Positions 7,505 to 15,964 of a DNA stretch of 39,550 nucleotides are shown here, one piece after another. The stretch's first letter is position 1, and each line of letters starts with the position of its first letter. The notes under the pieces are model-generated. The model made no database searches and was not told the DNA's origin. It was given only the letters and a program-made list of their open reading frames with translations. The translations under genes and the position numbers were made by a program. Origin of the DNA: Lachnospiraceae bacterium (GTDB lineage Bacteria; Bacillota; Clostridia; Lachnospirales; Lachnospiraceae); assembly GCA_022764465.1 (NCBI GenBank), contig JALERL010000056.1, forward strand, positions 1 to 39,550. The letters run 5' to 3'.

Positions 7505-8621
7505 TCAAATCTCTATCAGTTCGTAATCGCGTGTTCCAAGTCCGATCTTCTCTGCATGCTCGACACAGGTTCTCCAGTTTGTATCCGGATGTACGACATG
7601 GAAGTGGTCATGTGATTCATCATGGTCGTGCTTCTTATTCTCACCAAGGATACTGTTTTCTAATACCGGCTGACGGTTGCAGGCATCTGCACATGCCATA
7701 TCAAGTGCCACCGGATCAAAGGAAGCAAACATTCCGACATCCGGTATGATCGGTCTGTCATTCTCACTGTGGCAGTCACAGTTCGGTGACACATCACAGA
7801 TCAGGGGAGATATGGAAGCATGGACGATCCTTGCATACGGCAAGGGAATACTCTGCCATGCGGTAATTTAACAGGTCAAACGAGTTCCAATTCGTCGGGG
7901 AAACCGCATCCTTCGGGCAGACACCGATACAGCGTCCGCAGCCCACACACTTATTCTGGTCGATCGATGCCTTATGATCGGTAACGACTGCCGCGCTGTG
8001 CGCACAGATCCTGGTACATGCACCACAGCCCACACACAGGGACTGATCCACTTCCGGCTTACCGGAGCAGTGCATCTCCATTTTACCTGCACGGCTTCCG
8101 CAGCCCATGCCGATATTTTTAAGAGCTCCGCCAAAGCCGGCATTCTCATGTCCCTTAAAATGGGTCAGTGAGATAAATACATCAGCATCCATTACCGCAC
8201 GTCCGATCTTTGCTTCCTTCACGTACTCGCCATCGATCGGAACTAAGGTCTCATCCGTTCCCTTCAAGCCATCTGCAATGATCACATGACAGCCGGTAGA
8301 AAATGGGGAAAATCCATTCTCATAAGCAGTATCCATATGATCTAATGCATTCTTGCGGCTTCCGACATATAATGTGTTACAGTCTGTCAAAAATGGCTTT
8401 CCGCCACATTCCTTGACAAGATCTGCCACGACCTTCGCATAGTTTGGTCTTAAAAATGCAAGGTTGCCAAGTTCTCCGAAATGGATCTTGATCGCTACAT
8501 ATTTATCCTCAAAATCAATGTTCTTCATGCCTGCCGTGATACAGAGCCTGCGAAGCTTCTGTAAGAGATTCTCCGATCCGGTCGTTTTAAAGCTTGTGCA
8601 ATATACCTTTGACTTTTCCAT
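7505..8621 (-). CDS. DUF362 4Fe-4S ferredoxin-domain protein, frameshifted near 7804-7807
   Basis: The start at 8621 (MEKSKVYCTSF) has CGGAGG upstream. The N-terminal and central part is the DUF362 fold. It carries two [4Fe-4S] cluster motifs, LCVGCGACTRIC and KCVGCGRCIGVCP, at roughly residues 190-245. The frame ends early at SPDL-stop, but the expected continuation (LICDVSPNCDCHSENDRP) follows in the next frame down to 7505. Removing one base from the run of four G (plus strand, 7804-7807) restores one protein of about 370 residues, normal for the family. The short homopolymer makes a sequencing error possible, but a true mutation cannot be excluded. The role of DUF362 ferredoxin proteins is unknown. 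Confidence 0.8.
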
Positions 8622-8658
8622 TTGTATTCCTCCGTTTCCAATGTCATTCGATGCACTT

Positions 8659-8687
8659 ATTATAAAATCTTTCTCATTAACGTGCAA
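8659..8687 (-). promoter_or_regulatory. Promoter of the DUF362 gene
   Basis: TTGCAC (8682-8687) and TATAAT (8659-8664) are separated by 17 bp on the minus strand, about 40 bp before the start codon. Confidence 0.7.
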
Positions 8688-8710
8688 CCAAAATCATGGA
8701 ACTACGTGCT

Positions 8711-9853
8711 CTATTCTGTCCTCTCATATACGATCTGACCGTCTATGATCGTATACCGGATCTCATTCTCATAGACAAACGGACTACCCTTAATCAGGAC
8801 AAAGTCTGCATCCTTGCCCACCTCGATCGAACCGACACGATCCGAGACTCCGATATGACGTGCCGCATTGATCGTAATTGCACGCAGTGCATCCTGCTCC
8901 TTCATCCCGGAGCGGATTGCCATTGCCGCGCATAATGTCAGATATTGCTCCTGTACAACCGGTGAATCGGTAATAATCGACACCTGACAACCTGCATCTG
9001 CAAGGATTCCCGGTGTTGCAAAGCTCTTGTTCTCTAACTCCTTTTTCGTAGCATGTCCAAAGGATGGACCGACTGCAAGGGAATACGGTTCCTTTGCAAG
9101 CTCTTCTGCGATCAGATGTCCTTCGGTACAGTGATCGAGGGTCAGTCCGATGTCAAATTCCTTCGCGACACGGATCGCTGTAAAGATATCATCCGCCCGG
9201 TGTACATGTGCCTTAAGCGGCATCTGTTTATGCAGTACCGGAAGCAATGCTTCTAACTTTGCATCATACGCCGTTTTATTCTTTTCATAATCGATTGCCT
9301 GATAAAACATTTCACGCAGCTTTGCCGCGATCGTCATCCGGCAGTAGATCGATTTTTCCCGGTAACAGTTCTTCGGATTTTCTCCAAAGGCACACTTCAT
9401 CGCCGCCTTTTCCTTTACGATCATATCATCCACGCGGCATCCGGCGGTCTTTATTACCGCAAATGTCCCGCCTAAGACATTCGAGCTGCCCGGTCCTGTC
9501 GCCACACAGGTGACGCCTGCCTGTCTTGCCATCGCAAAGGTCGGATCCATCGGGTTGATCCCATCAACTGCCGACAACTGCGGTGTAATGCAGTCGTTTA
9601 ATTCATTGAAATCCTCCTGTGCAAAACCACCCGTATACCCATCCAGACCAAGATGACAATGTGCCTCCACAAAGCCAGGATAGATACGGAGTCCATCTGC
9701 ATCTATGATCCTTGCCTCGTTGACCACCCTGCCCTCTATGATCTCCTCGATCCGTTCAATTTTTCCGTCTTTTACCAGAATGTCTGCTACATACGGATCA
9801 TCCTGAACCGCATCATAGATATCTGCCTGCTTAATTAAAAGATAAGTACTCAT
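8711..9853 (-). CDS. Metal-dependent amidohydrolase (imidazolonepropionase-like)
   Basis: A 380-residue enzyme of the amidohydrolase superfamily. It has the metal-binding HxH (GFVEAHCHLG, about residues 60-69), later histidines in KAHVHRADD and LDHCTEGH, and the catalytic aspartate in IITDSPVV. The C-terminus has the usual composite beta-sandwich signature GSIEVGKDADFVLIKGSP. Such enzymes hydrolyse C-N bonds in cyclic or linear amides. The closest style is the group annotated imidazolonepropionase-like or YtcJ/CRD-like, and the substrate is not predictable. A clean 22-bp dyad (9897-9918) precedes it. The downstream DUF362 gene has its own promoter. Confidence 0.88.
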   Translation of the reverse strand: MSTYLLIKQADIYDAVQDDPYVADILVKDGKIERIEEIIEGRVVNEARIIDADGLRIYPGFVEAHCHLGLDGYTGGFAQEDFNELNDCITPQLSAVDGINPMDPTFAMARQAGVTCVATGPGSSNVLGGTFAVIKTAGCRVDDMIVKEKAAMKCAFGENPKNCYREKSIYCRMTIAAKLREMFYQAIDYEKNKTAYDAKLEALLPVLHKQMPLKAHVHRADDIFTAIRVAKEFDIGLTLDHCTEGHLIAEELAKEPYSLAVGPSFGHATKKELENKSFATPGILADAGCQVSIITDSPVVQEQYLTLCAAMAIRSGMKEQDALRAITINAARHIGVSDRVGSIEVGKDADFVLIKGSPFVYENEIRYTIIDGQIVYERTE

Positions 9854-9896
9854 TTCATTCCCTGACTTTCCATAAAAAGTGTACGCATGCTTTTAC

Positions 9897-9918
9897 TGTA
9901 TAAGAAATTTCTTACACA
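9897..9918. promoter_or_regulatory. 22-bp near-perfect dyad upstream of the amidohydrolase gene
   Basis: The centre TAAGAAATTTCTTA (9901-9914) is a perfect palindrome. With the flanking TGTA and CACA it forms a dyad with only one non-matching position in each arm. It lies 44 bp before the start codon. It looks like an operator for a dimeric repressor, but no adjacent regulator gene identifies the protein. Confidence 0.5.
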
Positions 9919-9930
9919 GATTCAGGTGTG

Positions 9931-10158
9931 AAAAAATCCTTCCAAATTTTATAATTGAAAAAATGTAAAAATATGTTCCGCAAACATTTGCAACGCTCAT
10001 CGTGAACTAACTGCTAACTGCAACCATACAAGTTCAGCAAAGGCTTCACTTGTGGTTTTCGTAAGCAGTAGATTTCACTCGCAGCTAAAAGCGCAAATAA
10101 AAGTTTGCTTTACATATTTTGTACATTTTTTCAGTTCGAATTTTATAAAGTATCTTTC
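9931..10158 (+). repeat. 228-bp hairpin-forming dispersed repeat, copy 1
   Basis: This segment is nearly identical in its core to 20706-20934, in the same orientation. The ends are imperfect inverted repeats: GAAAAAATGTAAAAATATGT near the left end is matched by its inverse near 10110-10135. The interior also pairs: GCAAAC/GTTTGC, ATTTGC/GCAAAT, ACTGC/GCAGT and ACAAGT/ACTTGT. The whole segment could fold into one long interrupted hairpin. No protein-coding case can be made. It resembles a miniature inverted-repeat element or a structured RNA repeat, and no transposase is nearby. Confidence 0.85.
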
Positions 10159-10178
10159 GACATCTGAATCCTGTACAG

Positions 10179-10217
10179 AAAAAAAATACAGTGTGAAAAT
10201 ACTGTTTTCACACTGTA
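10179..10217 (-). terminator. Intrinsic terminator after the TraX gene
   Basis: A 13-bp perfect stem (10187-10199 with 10205-10217) and a 5-base loop are followed on the minus strand by a run of T (10179-10186). It ends the operon that begins at 12220. Confidence 0.85.
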
Positions 10218-10258
10218 TAATATGTACCGGTCCTGACGGATTATGCATTACAATATCC

Positions 10259-10990
10259 TTATACAAACAACAGACTGACCATTCCGATGATCAGAAGATG
10301 CAGCGGATAGAAAATGTAAAACAGCCACTTTCCTGCCTTGTTACGACTGCCAAGTTCACCGTTATAACACTTAAGCAGCGGGATTGCAAGCAGTACACCG
10401 AACTGGCAGAGCTGTGCAAGCATCATGCGTCCGTTGCCAAAGTAGACGATCTGGAAGGACAGTGCCGATAGGCATCCGATGACCGCAAGCGACAGATATT
10501 TTTTCTTCTCATCCTCACGGAAGATAAAAAGAAACAGCGGCCATAAGACACCTACGACCGGCCAGTCACCCATCATGGACGCGATGCAGACGATCGCAAC
10601 GAGAAGGATACGGATTCCATACAGCCATTCCGTCTGATTCCAGATATGGATCGCAAGCAATCCTAAAAACAGCGTATAGATCATTCCAAATCCATAAAAC
10701 GCAAAATCCCCGCCTGACTCATAGAACGCATAGGCATACGAAGAGATCAGCGAAAAGATTGCAAGCCGTAAAAAGTATTTCCCCAGATTCTTCGTATGGC
10801 AGTAGCCTTCTACTAAGAAAAAGCACATGACCGGTGCTGCCGTCCGCCCGATCAGATGCAGTACGAATGCTAAAACCGTGTCGGTTGGTACAAATGTCCA
10901 TGTAATATGATCAATTAACATTGCCACGATGGCAATCAGTTTTATCTGGAATGCAGTCAGACTGATTCCGGTTGTCTTTGTCTGTGTCAT
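10259..10990 (-). CDS. TraX family membrane protein
   Basis: A 243-residue protein with about eight hydrophobic helices. I start it at 10990, where GAGGAG lies five bases upstream; the ORF could open four codons earlier. The N-terminal pattern FQIKLIAIVAMLIDHITWTF, followed by HLIGRTAAPVMCFFLVEGY, is the TraX signature. TraX of the F plasmid acetylates pilin. The chromosomal Firmicutes members are uncharacterised and are often suggested to be membrane acyltransferases. It is the last gene of an operon with an M19 dipeptidase (23-bp gap), which suggests cell-envelope work, but this is only context. Confidence 0.85.
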   Translation of the reverse strand: MTQTKTTGISLTAFQIKLIAIVAMLIDHITWTFVPTDTVLAFVLHLIGRTAAPVMCFFLVEGYCHTKNLGKYFLRLAIFSLISSYAYAFYESGGDFAFYGFGMIYTLFLGLLAIHIWNQTEWLYGIRILLVAIVCIASMMGDWPVVGVLWPLFLFIFREDEKKKYLSLAVIGCLSALSFQIVYFGNGRMMLAQLCQFGVLLAIPLLKCYNGELGSRNKAGKWLFYIFYPLHLLIIGMVSLLFV

Positions 10991-11013
10991 GTTTCTCCTC
11001 ATTTCTAATGCTT

Positions 11014-11940
11014 TTATAGATTTCTCTTTAAAAATGCATACGCATTCCCGGAAAAGATCTTTTGTTGCAGCTTCTGATCGAAGCCGGCAGCTTCCATTTC
11101 CCTTTGCAGGAAAGACATAGACTCCACGCCTGTGATCTGATCCGGAAAGTGATCTTCACAGCCGTCAAAATCACAGCCGAATGCAAGCACATCTTCCCCA
11201 CCAAGTGCTAACACCGCATCCATATGTGAAAACAGCATCCGGAGATCTACCTGCCTATCCGCTCCGACAAAATCCCGATAGAGGTTCATTCCGATCAAGC
11301 CCTTCCGACGGATCAACTCCCTGATATGAGCATCTGTCAGATTCCTTGGCTGTCCACAGATCTTACGGACATCCGAGTGGGATGCGATCACTGCCCGGTC
11401 GGTCAGTTCTAATACATCCTCAACACCTCCGTCGGATAAATGGGAGAGATCTAAGATGATTCCCTGCGTGGTCAGTTCCCTTACCATCTGCTTTCCAAGC
11501 GGTGTCAGGTGCATTTTGTTACTTTTTGCCGCTCCGCATCCGTACTCGTTCTCATAATTCCATGTCAGCATTGCAAACCGAAAACCAAGTTCTGCCGCCT
11601 GCGCGGCATATTTTCCCATAAAGGAAAGATCTTCGATCGACAGAAATGCAGCATATTTTCCGCTTTTCCATGCAGCTTCCATCTCTGCAAAGCTCTGACA
11701 CAGTAAGATTTCCTCTCCTGCATCTGCAAGCAGTGCTCTTGCACGCTGATACGTCTGCATAAAAACTTCTTCGCGCCGGCTTTTCTCCACCTGTGCCTGA
11801 TCCTTCCAGATCGCAAAGATCTGTGTATAATGCGTAAACTGCTTCCGGATACGGAAAAGATCAATATTCGCAGTGTTTTTCCTGAGATCCCCTGAGGTTA
11901 TCTCCATTAGTGTATCTGCATGAAGGTCAATATAATCCAT
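11014..11940 (-). CDS. Membrane dipeptidase, peptidase M19 family
   Basis: A 308-residue zinc dipeptidase of the renal-dipeptidase family. The motifs are in order: DLHADTL at residues 5-11 (metal HxD), FLSIEDL (bridging Glu), DLSHLSDGG, IASHSD with a following R, and FGCDFDG near the C-terminus. These enzymes hydrolyse dipeptides, including D-amino-acid dipeptides in some bacteria. There is no signal peptide, so it is probably cytoplasmic. AGGA precedes the start. The gene lies between a Cys-rich small protein (25-bp gap) and traX, all in one transcription unit. Confidence 0.92.
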   Translation of the reverse strand: MDYIDLHADTLMEITSGDLRKNTANIDLFRIRKQFTHYTQIFAIWKDQAQVEKSRREEVFMQTYQRARALLADAGEEILLCQSFAEMEAAWKSGKYAAFLSIEDLSFMGKYAAQAAELGFRFAMLTWNYENEYGCGAAKSNKMHLTPLGKQMVRELTTQGIILDLSHLSDGGVEDVLELTDRAVIASHSDVRKICGQPRNLTDAHIRELIRRKGLIGMNLYRDFVGADRQVDLRMLFSHMDAVLALGGEDVLAFGCDFDGCEDHFPDQITGVESMSFLQREMEAAGFDQKLQQKIFSGNAYAFLKRNL

Positions 11941-11965
11941 GTAAGTTCCTGTCCTGCTCCTTGCT

Positions 11966-12220
11966 TTATTTCATTTTTTCAACCAGAAATGCGATCACCC
12001 GGTCATAGTTTTCCGGCTGATGCGGGAACGTGCAGGCGGAGCAGTCCTTGATCCGGCTGCCATCCGCTCTCTCAATATACTGCGGTGTTCCCGGACAATC
12101 CGTATAACGGTTGAGCGGGCAATAGCAGAACAGGCAGTTAAAATCCGCATCCGGTGCAACTGCGTGGCACGGATAATATTCACATGCTTCGTTTTTAAAA
12201 TATCGCGAACTATGCTCCAT
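11966..12220 (-). CDS. Cysteine-rich small domain protein
   Basis: An 84-residue protein. I start it at 12220, which has GGAGG seven bases upstream; longer in-frame starts lack a ribosome-binding site. Six cysteines are arranged as CEYYPCH, then CLFCYCPL, then a CPG and a DCSACTFPH, fitting the metal-binding Cysteine-rich small domain family (PF04071). The function is unknown, and iron-sulfur or zinc binding is likely from the spacing. It is the first gene of the operon with dipeptidase and TraX. Confidence 0.8.
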   Translation of the reverse strand: MEHSSRYFKNEACEYYPCHAVAPDADFNCLFCYCPLNRYTDCPGTPQYIERADGSRIKDCSACTFPHQPENYDRVIAFLVEKMK

Positions 12221-12307
12221 CAAATGCCTCCTGCTATCCTTACTATACAGTATATTAACACGAATCCTTTTTTTGCACAATTCGATTGACAATTTCTGCC
12301 TTACAGT

Positions 12308-12332
12308 GTAAACCTAATGAATGTAGGATTAC
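12308..12332. promoter_or_regulatory. Inverted repeat in the divergent promoter region of the monooxygenase and Cys-rich genes
   Basis: GTAAACCTA (12308-12316) and TAGGATTAC (12324-12332) form a 9-bp dyad with one mismatch and a 7-bp spacer. A TTGACA lies upstream at 12286-12291. It sits 33 bp before the plus-strand start at 12365. It is probably an operator; the regulator is unknown. Confidence 0.45.
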
Positions 12333-12364
12333 AATATCAAAATTCACGCAGAAAGGAAACGATC

Positions 12365-12658
12365 ATGCATACATCTTCTTTCTTACTTTTAGTTACTTAT
12401 CACACCAAGCCATCCATGCGGGAAGCCTTTTTAACGGATATTACCGCCTCCGGCATCTTAGATACGATCCGTGTAGAGGAAGGCTGCATCCGCTATGACT
12501 ATTTCTTAAGTGCAGCCGATCCCAACCGGATCCTGCTTGTCGAAGAATGGGCATCCGAAGCCATGCAGCAGGCACATATGCAGACCCCGCATATGGCAAA
12601 GCTTGCACAGATCAAGGAAAAGTACGTCGATGACACGACGGTGGAAAAATATAAGTAA
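12365..12658 (+). CDS. Antibiotic biosynthesis monooxygenase (ABM) domain protein, YgiN-like
   Basis: A 97-residue single-domain protein with the dimeric alpha-beta ABM fold. It opens with a FLLLVTYHTKPSMREAF strand and helix, then the conserved EEGCIRYDYF, then ILLVEEWAS and an HMQTPHMAKL helix. Relatives such as YgiN are quinol monooxygenases, and others are redox or heme-related enzymes. The start has AGAAAGGAAA upstream. It is a lone plus-strand gene closed by the terminator at 12676-12707. Confidence 0.88.
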   Translation: MHTSSFLLLVTYHTKPSMREAFLTDITASGILDTIRVEEGCIRYDYFLSAADPNRILLVEEWASEAMQQAHMQTPHMAKLAQIKEKYVDDTTVEKYK

Positions 12659-12675
12659 AATAAAGTGTGCGTATC

Positions 12676-12707
12676 CAAAAAATACCACCCGCTCTGCGGA
12701 TGGTATT
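12676..12707 (-). terminator. Terminator shared by the convergent monooxygenase and symporter genes
   Basis: AATACCA (12681-12687) pairs with TGGTATT (12701-12707), and CCGC with GCGG inside, around a 3-base loop. On the minus strand it runs into TTTTTT, so it ends the C-S lyase to symporter operon. Confidence 0.75.
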
Positions 12708-12716
12708 TCCCTAAGA

Positions 12717-14213
12717 TTATGCTTCCTGCTGTCCCGGATAGTTCTTACCAAACCAGGTTGCGATGACTCCGTATGGTGTCTTCGGTGTCACATAGCATAC
12801 AACGATCATAATAATGGTAGAAAGCAGTGTTGCCATCAGACATGGATTGAATCCAAGTGAGATCGGCAGGATGCCCTTGTCGATTAAGATATACAATGCA
12901 ATTCCACTGAGGATTCCGGCTACTGCACCGTATTCGTTGGCACGCTTCCAGAAGAGTCCCAGAAGCAGTGTGTGGAAGAATGCAACGGTCATTCCTCCGG
13001 TTGCATAGGTGATCAGGGAAGCTAACAGCTCCGGCGGATCACATGCAAATAAGAAGATTACAACAGATACCACGATAATCGCTCCGGTGTTCAGCTTCTT
13101 GATCGTCTCCGGCTTCGCATCCGGCTTGATCAGGTTACGGAACAGATCACTAACTACCGTTCCTGCAAGGGATACGACCATTCCACCAACGGAGGACTGC
13201 ACTGCACCGCAGACGCCGGCAAGTACCAGTCCCGCTGCCCATGCAGGCATAACGGTAACTGCAAGTGTCGGGATTCCAAGATCCGGTGTTGCAAGACTTC
13301 CTTCCGGGAACATATACTTGATCGTGAAGCATAAGCCGTTTAAGCCGAGCAGCCAGATTGCAACTACCACTGTACCGATCTTGATCGCTTTATGTAAAGT
13401 CTGTGTATCCTTGTAAGTCAAGGTAGTCATGGTTACATGCGGCATCGTACAGGTTGTCACACCCCAGAGGAATGCAAAGGATAATACTGTCTGGATTCCG
13501 GTTGGCACAAACCAGTCCGGATTCGTCTCTACCAGAGACTGGATCGTCTGTGTATAGCTAAGTCCGGTACTTCTCACACCCATAACAAAAAGGATGATAA
13601 CAGAGATCGTCATAACGATACCCTGAATTACGATTGCAGAGGCAACGCCCTTGATACCACCGGTAATTGCCGCAATAATTACTAAGATCGTAAAGATTGC
13701 AAGACCGATACGATAATCCTGTCCGGTCAGGATCTGGAAGATTCGTCCGCCACCGGTGATCGTGGAGACTGCAAATGCTCCTAAGAAAAAGAGGATCACA
13801 AGTCCGCACAGCCATCCGACCAGCTTATTGTTATTATAACGATGCATCAAAAGCTCTACAAAGGTCTTTGAATTCGTTCTTCTTGCAACGATTCCAACAC
13901 GTTTTCCGATCAGTCCGAGTACCATAAAGTTCGAGCACATCGACCAGAAACAGCAGACCATCCAGATCGCACCGAAGGTATAGGTATATCCCGGTACTCC
14001 CATGAAAACACCTGCTCCTGCGACTCCGGCTGATACCATCATTGCGGTCATAAGTACACCACCGCTTCTTCCACCGGTATAGAACTTACTGATATAATCG
14101 CCTTTTCCCTGCTTCATCTGTTTTCTGGTAAAAAGACTGTAGCCTAATAAAAAGATTGTATAGATTGCAAATACGGCAACAATGACCGCTCTTGTCTTTG
14201 CTGGAATGTCCAT
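12717..14213 (-). CDS. Sodium:solute symporter (SSS family)
   Basis: A 498-residue protein with about 13 membrane helices. It has the SSS core: GGRSGGVLMTAMMVSAGVAG early, and a GGIKGVASAIVIQGIVM segment in the middle. The late part, WAAGLVLAGVCGAVQSSVGG, is the Na+-binding region of LeuT-fold SSS transporters. It resembles the PanF-like branch. The ATG at 14213 has GAGG seven bases upstream and overlaps the end of the small-subunit gene, so the two are translationally coupled. Last gene of the operon with C-S lyase, CysK-like and LanC-like proteins, so the cargo is plausibly a sulfur-containing amino acid or peptide. That is inferred from context only. Confidence 0.9.
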   Translation of the reverse strand: MDIPAKTRAVIVAVFAIYTIFLLGYSLFTRKQMKQGKGDYISKFYTGGRSGGVLMTAMMVSAGVAGAGVFMGVPGYTYTFGAIWMVCCFWSMCSNFMVLGLIGKRVGIVARRTNSKTFVELLMHRYNNNKLVGWLCGLVILFFLGAFAVSTITGGGRIFQILTGQDYRIGLAIFTILVIIAAITGGIKGVASAIVIQGIVMTISVIILFVMGVRSTGLSYTQTIQSLVETNPDWFVPTGIQTVLSFAFLWGVTTCTMPHVTMTTLTYKDTQTLHKAIKIGTVVVAIWLLGLNGLCFTIKYMFPEGSLATPDLGIPTLAVTVMPAWAAGLVLAGVCGAVQSSVGGMVVSLAGTVVSDLFRNLIKPDAKPETIKKLNTGAIIVVSVVIFLFACDPPELLASLITYATGGMTVAFFHTLLLGLFWKRANEYGAVAGILSGIALYILIDKGILPISLGFNPCLMATLLSTIIMIVVCYVTPKTPYGVIATWFGKNYPGQQEA

Positions 14214-14214
14214 T

Positions 14215-14603
14215 TTAGTCCTCACTTTCCGGAGCGGCTTTTTCCTGATCTCCTGTTGTAGTTATATCCTGTTTTCTGCGGCGTGGTTTTAACTTACCGG
14301 TCGGCGTAACATCCATATCACGGTATACAAAAGTAACCACCAGCTCAACTGCAACAACCATTCCCACGAGGATCACGATCTCTAAAAAGATCCATAACGG
14401 GAATCCAAATACATATTTATAATGCGCCACATCACTTCCACCATTCAGATACAGGTTTCCGGTTAAGAAAACAATAAATATACCGAATGTAAGAAGTGTC
14501 CCCAGAACTCCTTTGCTGTCTGGTGGAAACGCTCATCTGTTTCGATTTCCTTAAAATCATAATCTCTGCTGTCATAAGAGATCTCTTTCTTTTGTCTGCT
14601 CAT
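14215..14603 (-). pseudogene. Small membrane partner of the symporter (DUF997/YhdT-like), frameshifted near 14510
   Basis: An ATG at 14603 with AAGGAGG opens a frame reading MSRQKKEISYDSRDYDF and on to FHQTAK, which then stops early. From about 14510 the next frame continues as GVLGTLLTFGIFIVFLTGN, then SDVAHYKYVFGFPLWIFLEI with a second helix and a charged tail, down to 14215. Adding one G in AAAGGAG joins them into 129 residues with two membrane helices. The YKYVFGFPLW segment resembles DUF997 proteins that accompany PanF-type symporters. A single-base error or a real mutation are both possible. Its place between LanC-like and symporter genes supports a transporter subunit. Confidence 0.65.
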
Positions 14604-14620
14604 AAGTTCCTCCTTGCTGT

Positions 14621-15946
14621 TTATATATTAAGGCATGTCTTTGGGAATGGATCATCGACCATCCGCACTGCCTGAAATTCTCCTGCTTTTGCAAGATGTA
14701 ACTGTAACAATGCTGCTCCGATTCCTGCCGCCCCATCAAAAAGACCGATCGGTGTACAGGTATTATCCGGGGCAACACGGTCAAGTGCAAAGCGAAAGCT
14801 CGTCTCATCTCCGTCGGCTGACTGCGTCGTATCCGCACCCGCTAAGATCTCTTTTCCACATTCGGCCGCTTCCTCGATATCATGTTCTTCGCCAAAGGCT
14901 GCCCAAAGACCCAGATACATATTTAAGATACCTGCCGTACCACAGCACATGTTATAGGTATTCCAGTAACCTTCCGTATGGACATGTGGTGCACCGGTAT
15001 CCTCTAAGCCCTTCACCAGATCGCGGAGCTGTTCCTTATATTCTTCCTTCCCGGTGATCTCATAGAGCTTATATAAGAACCGCGTCGTTCCTGCCGGGAC
15101 ATGACAATAGCCGAGATAAAACAGATCCGGGTTCTTTGGCAGACCATGTGGAAGCAGATGTCCATACTTTTGTCTGACTGCGGCTGCCCGTAAATACTCC
15201 GGGATTCCTGCCACTGCATCAAGGAATTCCTGTCTGCCGCTTTCCTCATAAAGCCGTAACAGTAAAAATCCGATTCCTGCCGTACCCATCGGATAGTTCG
15301 GATCGATATAATCCTTCTCTCCACCAAAGTACGTTGGATCAACACCTAAGTAGACCTTCTGTCCTGCTCCGACTTCACGTCCTTCACCGAGGTAACGCTG
15401 TCCTGCCTGCACGGCAAATTCCTTCCAGTCCTCACGCCCGAAACGCTTTGCTAACTCAAGCAATACTAAGATCGTTCCTGCATCCCCGACAATGCCCGGA
15501 TAGGTACACCAGGTATAACCATCTTTTTGGGGCTTTGCATCGGCACGAAGGGCAGCAACAATTGCTTCGATCGTCTGTTTATATACTTCCTTTTTTGTCT
15601 CCTCATAGACTGCCGCCAAGGTGAATGCAACACCTGCCCAGCCGCTTGAAAAAGCGTACTGTGAAAAATTACGCTTCAGTTCCCGGTTCGTCCGGAACCG
15701 GTAGACCAGATAATCCGCTCCGTCTACCGCCTCTGCGCGGTATTCTTCCTTTCCGGTTACACGGTACAAGGCAAGTGCATACTGAATGATACCTGCCGCA
15801 CCGGCGTACATACAGACTTCATCATAATAGATCTTTCTGCCCGCTGCTGCATCCTCCAGGGTCCAGTAGCAGCCTTCCTCTGCCGTTCTCTTTCTCGTCC
15901 GTATGAAGCGCATGACCGCTTCTGCCGTCTTCAGATATTCACTCAT
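14621..15946 (-). CDS. LanC-like protein (lanthionine synthetase C family) with Cys-Cys-Cys zinc site
   Basis: A 441-residue protein with seven helical-toroid repeats, each containing a Gly-rich loop (YAGAAG, FSSGWAG, YPGIVGDAG, MGTAGIG, CHVPAG, CCGTAG, FDGAAGIG). The expected zinc ligands are Cys281 in GYCHVPAG and Cys334 in NMCCGTAG. The third ligand, His in NisC (CHG), is Cys335 here, as in ProcM-type synthetases. LanC proteins add thiols to dehydroamino acids, and the eukaryotic LANCL members add glutathione. No lanthipeptide dehydratase or precursor is visible nearby. The gene instead follows a cysK-like gene by 18 bp and precedes symporter genes. Start chosen at 15946, eight bases after GGGAGG; a GTG one codon earlier is possible. 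Confidence 0.85.
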   Translation of the reverse strand: MSEYLKTAEAVMRFIRTRKRTAEEGCYWTLEDAAAGRKIYYDEVCMYAGAAGIIQYALALYRVTGKEEYRAEAVDGADYLVYRFRTNRELKRNFSQYAFSSGWAGVAFTLAAVYEETKKEVYKQTIEAIVAALRADAKPQKDGYTWCTYPGIVGDAGTILVLLELAKRFGREDWKEFAVQAGQRYLGEGREVGAGQKVYLGVDPTYFGGEKDYIDPNYPMGTAGIGFLLLRLYEESGRQEFLDAVAGIPEYLRAAAVRQKYGHLLPHGLPKNPDLFYLGYCHVPAGTTRFLYKLYEITGKEEYKEQLRDLVKGLEDTGAPHVHTEGYWNTYNMCCGTAGILNMYLGLWAAFGEEHDIEEAAECGKEILAGADTTQSADGDETSFRFALDRVAPDNTCTPIGLFDGAAGIGAALLQLHLAKAGEFQAVRMVDDPFPKTCLNI

Positions 15947-15964
15947 CACTTACACCTCCCTGAT

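Noticed and set aside
10052-10471. Possible small protein over the hairpin repeat, with a similar frame in the second copy
   Set aside because: The frames agree only because the DNA repeats. The reading has no ribosome-binding site and runs into the antisense of the traX gene.
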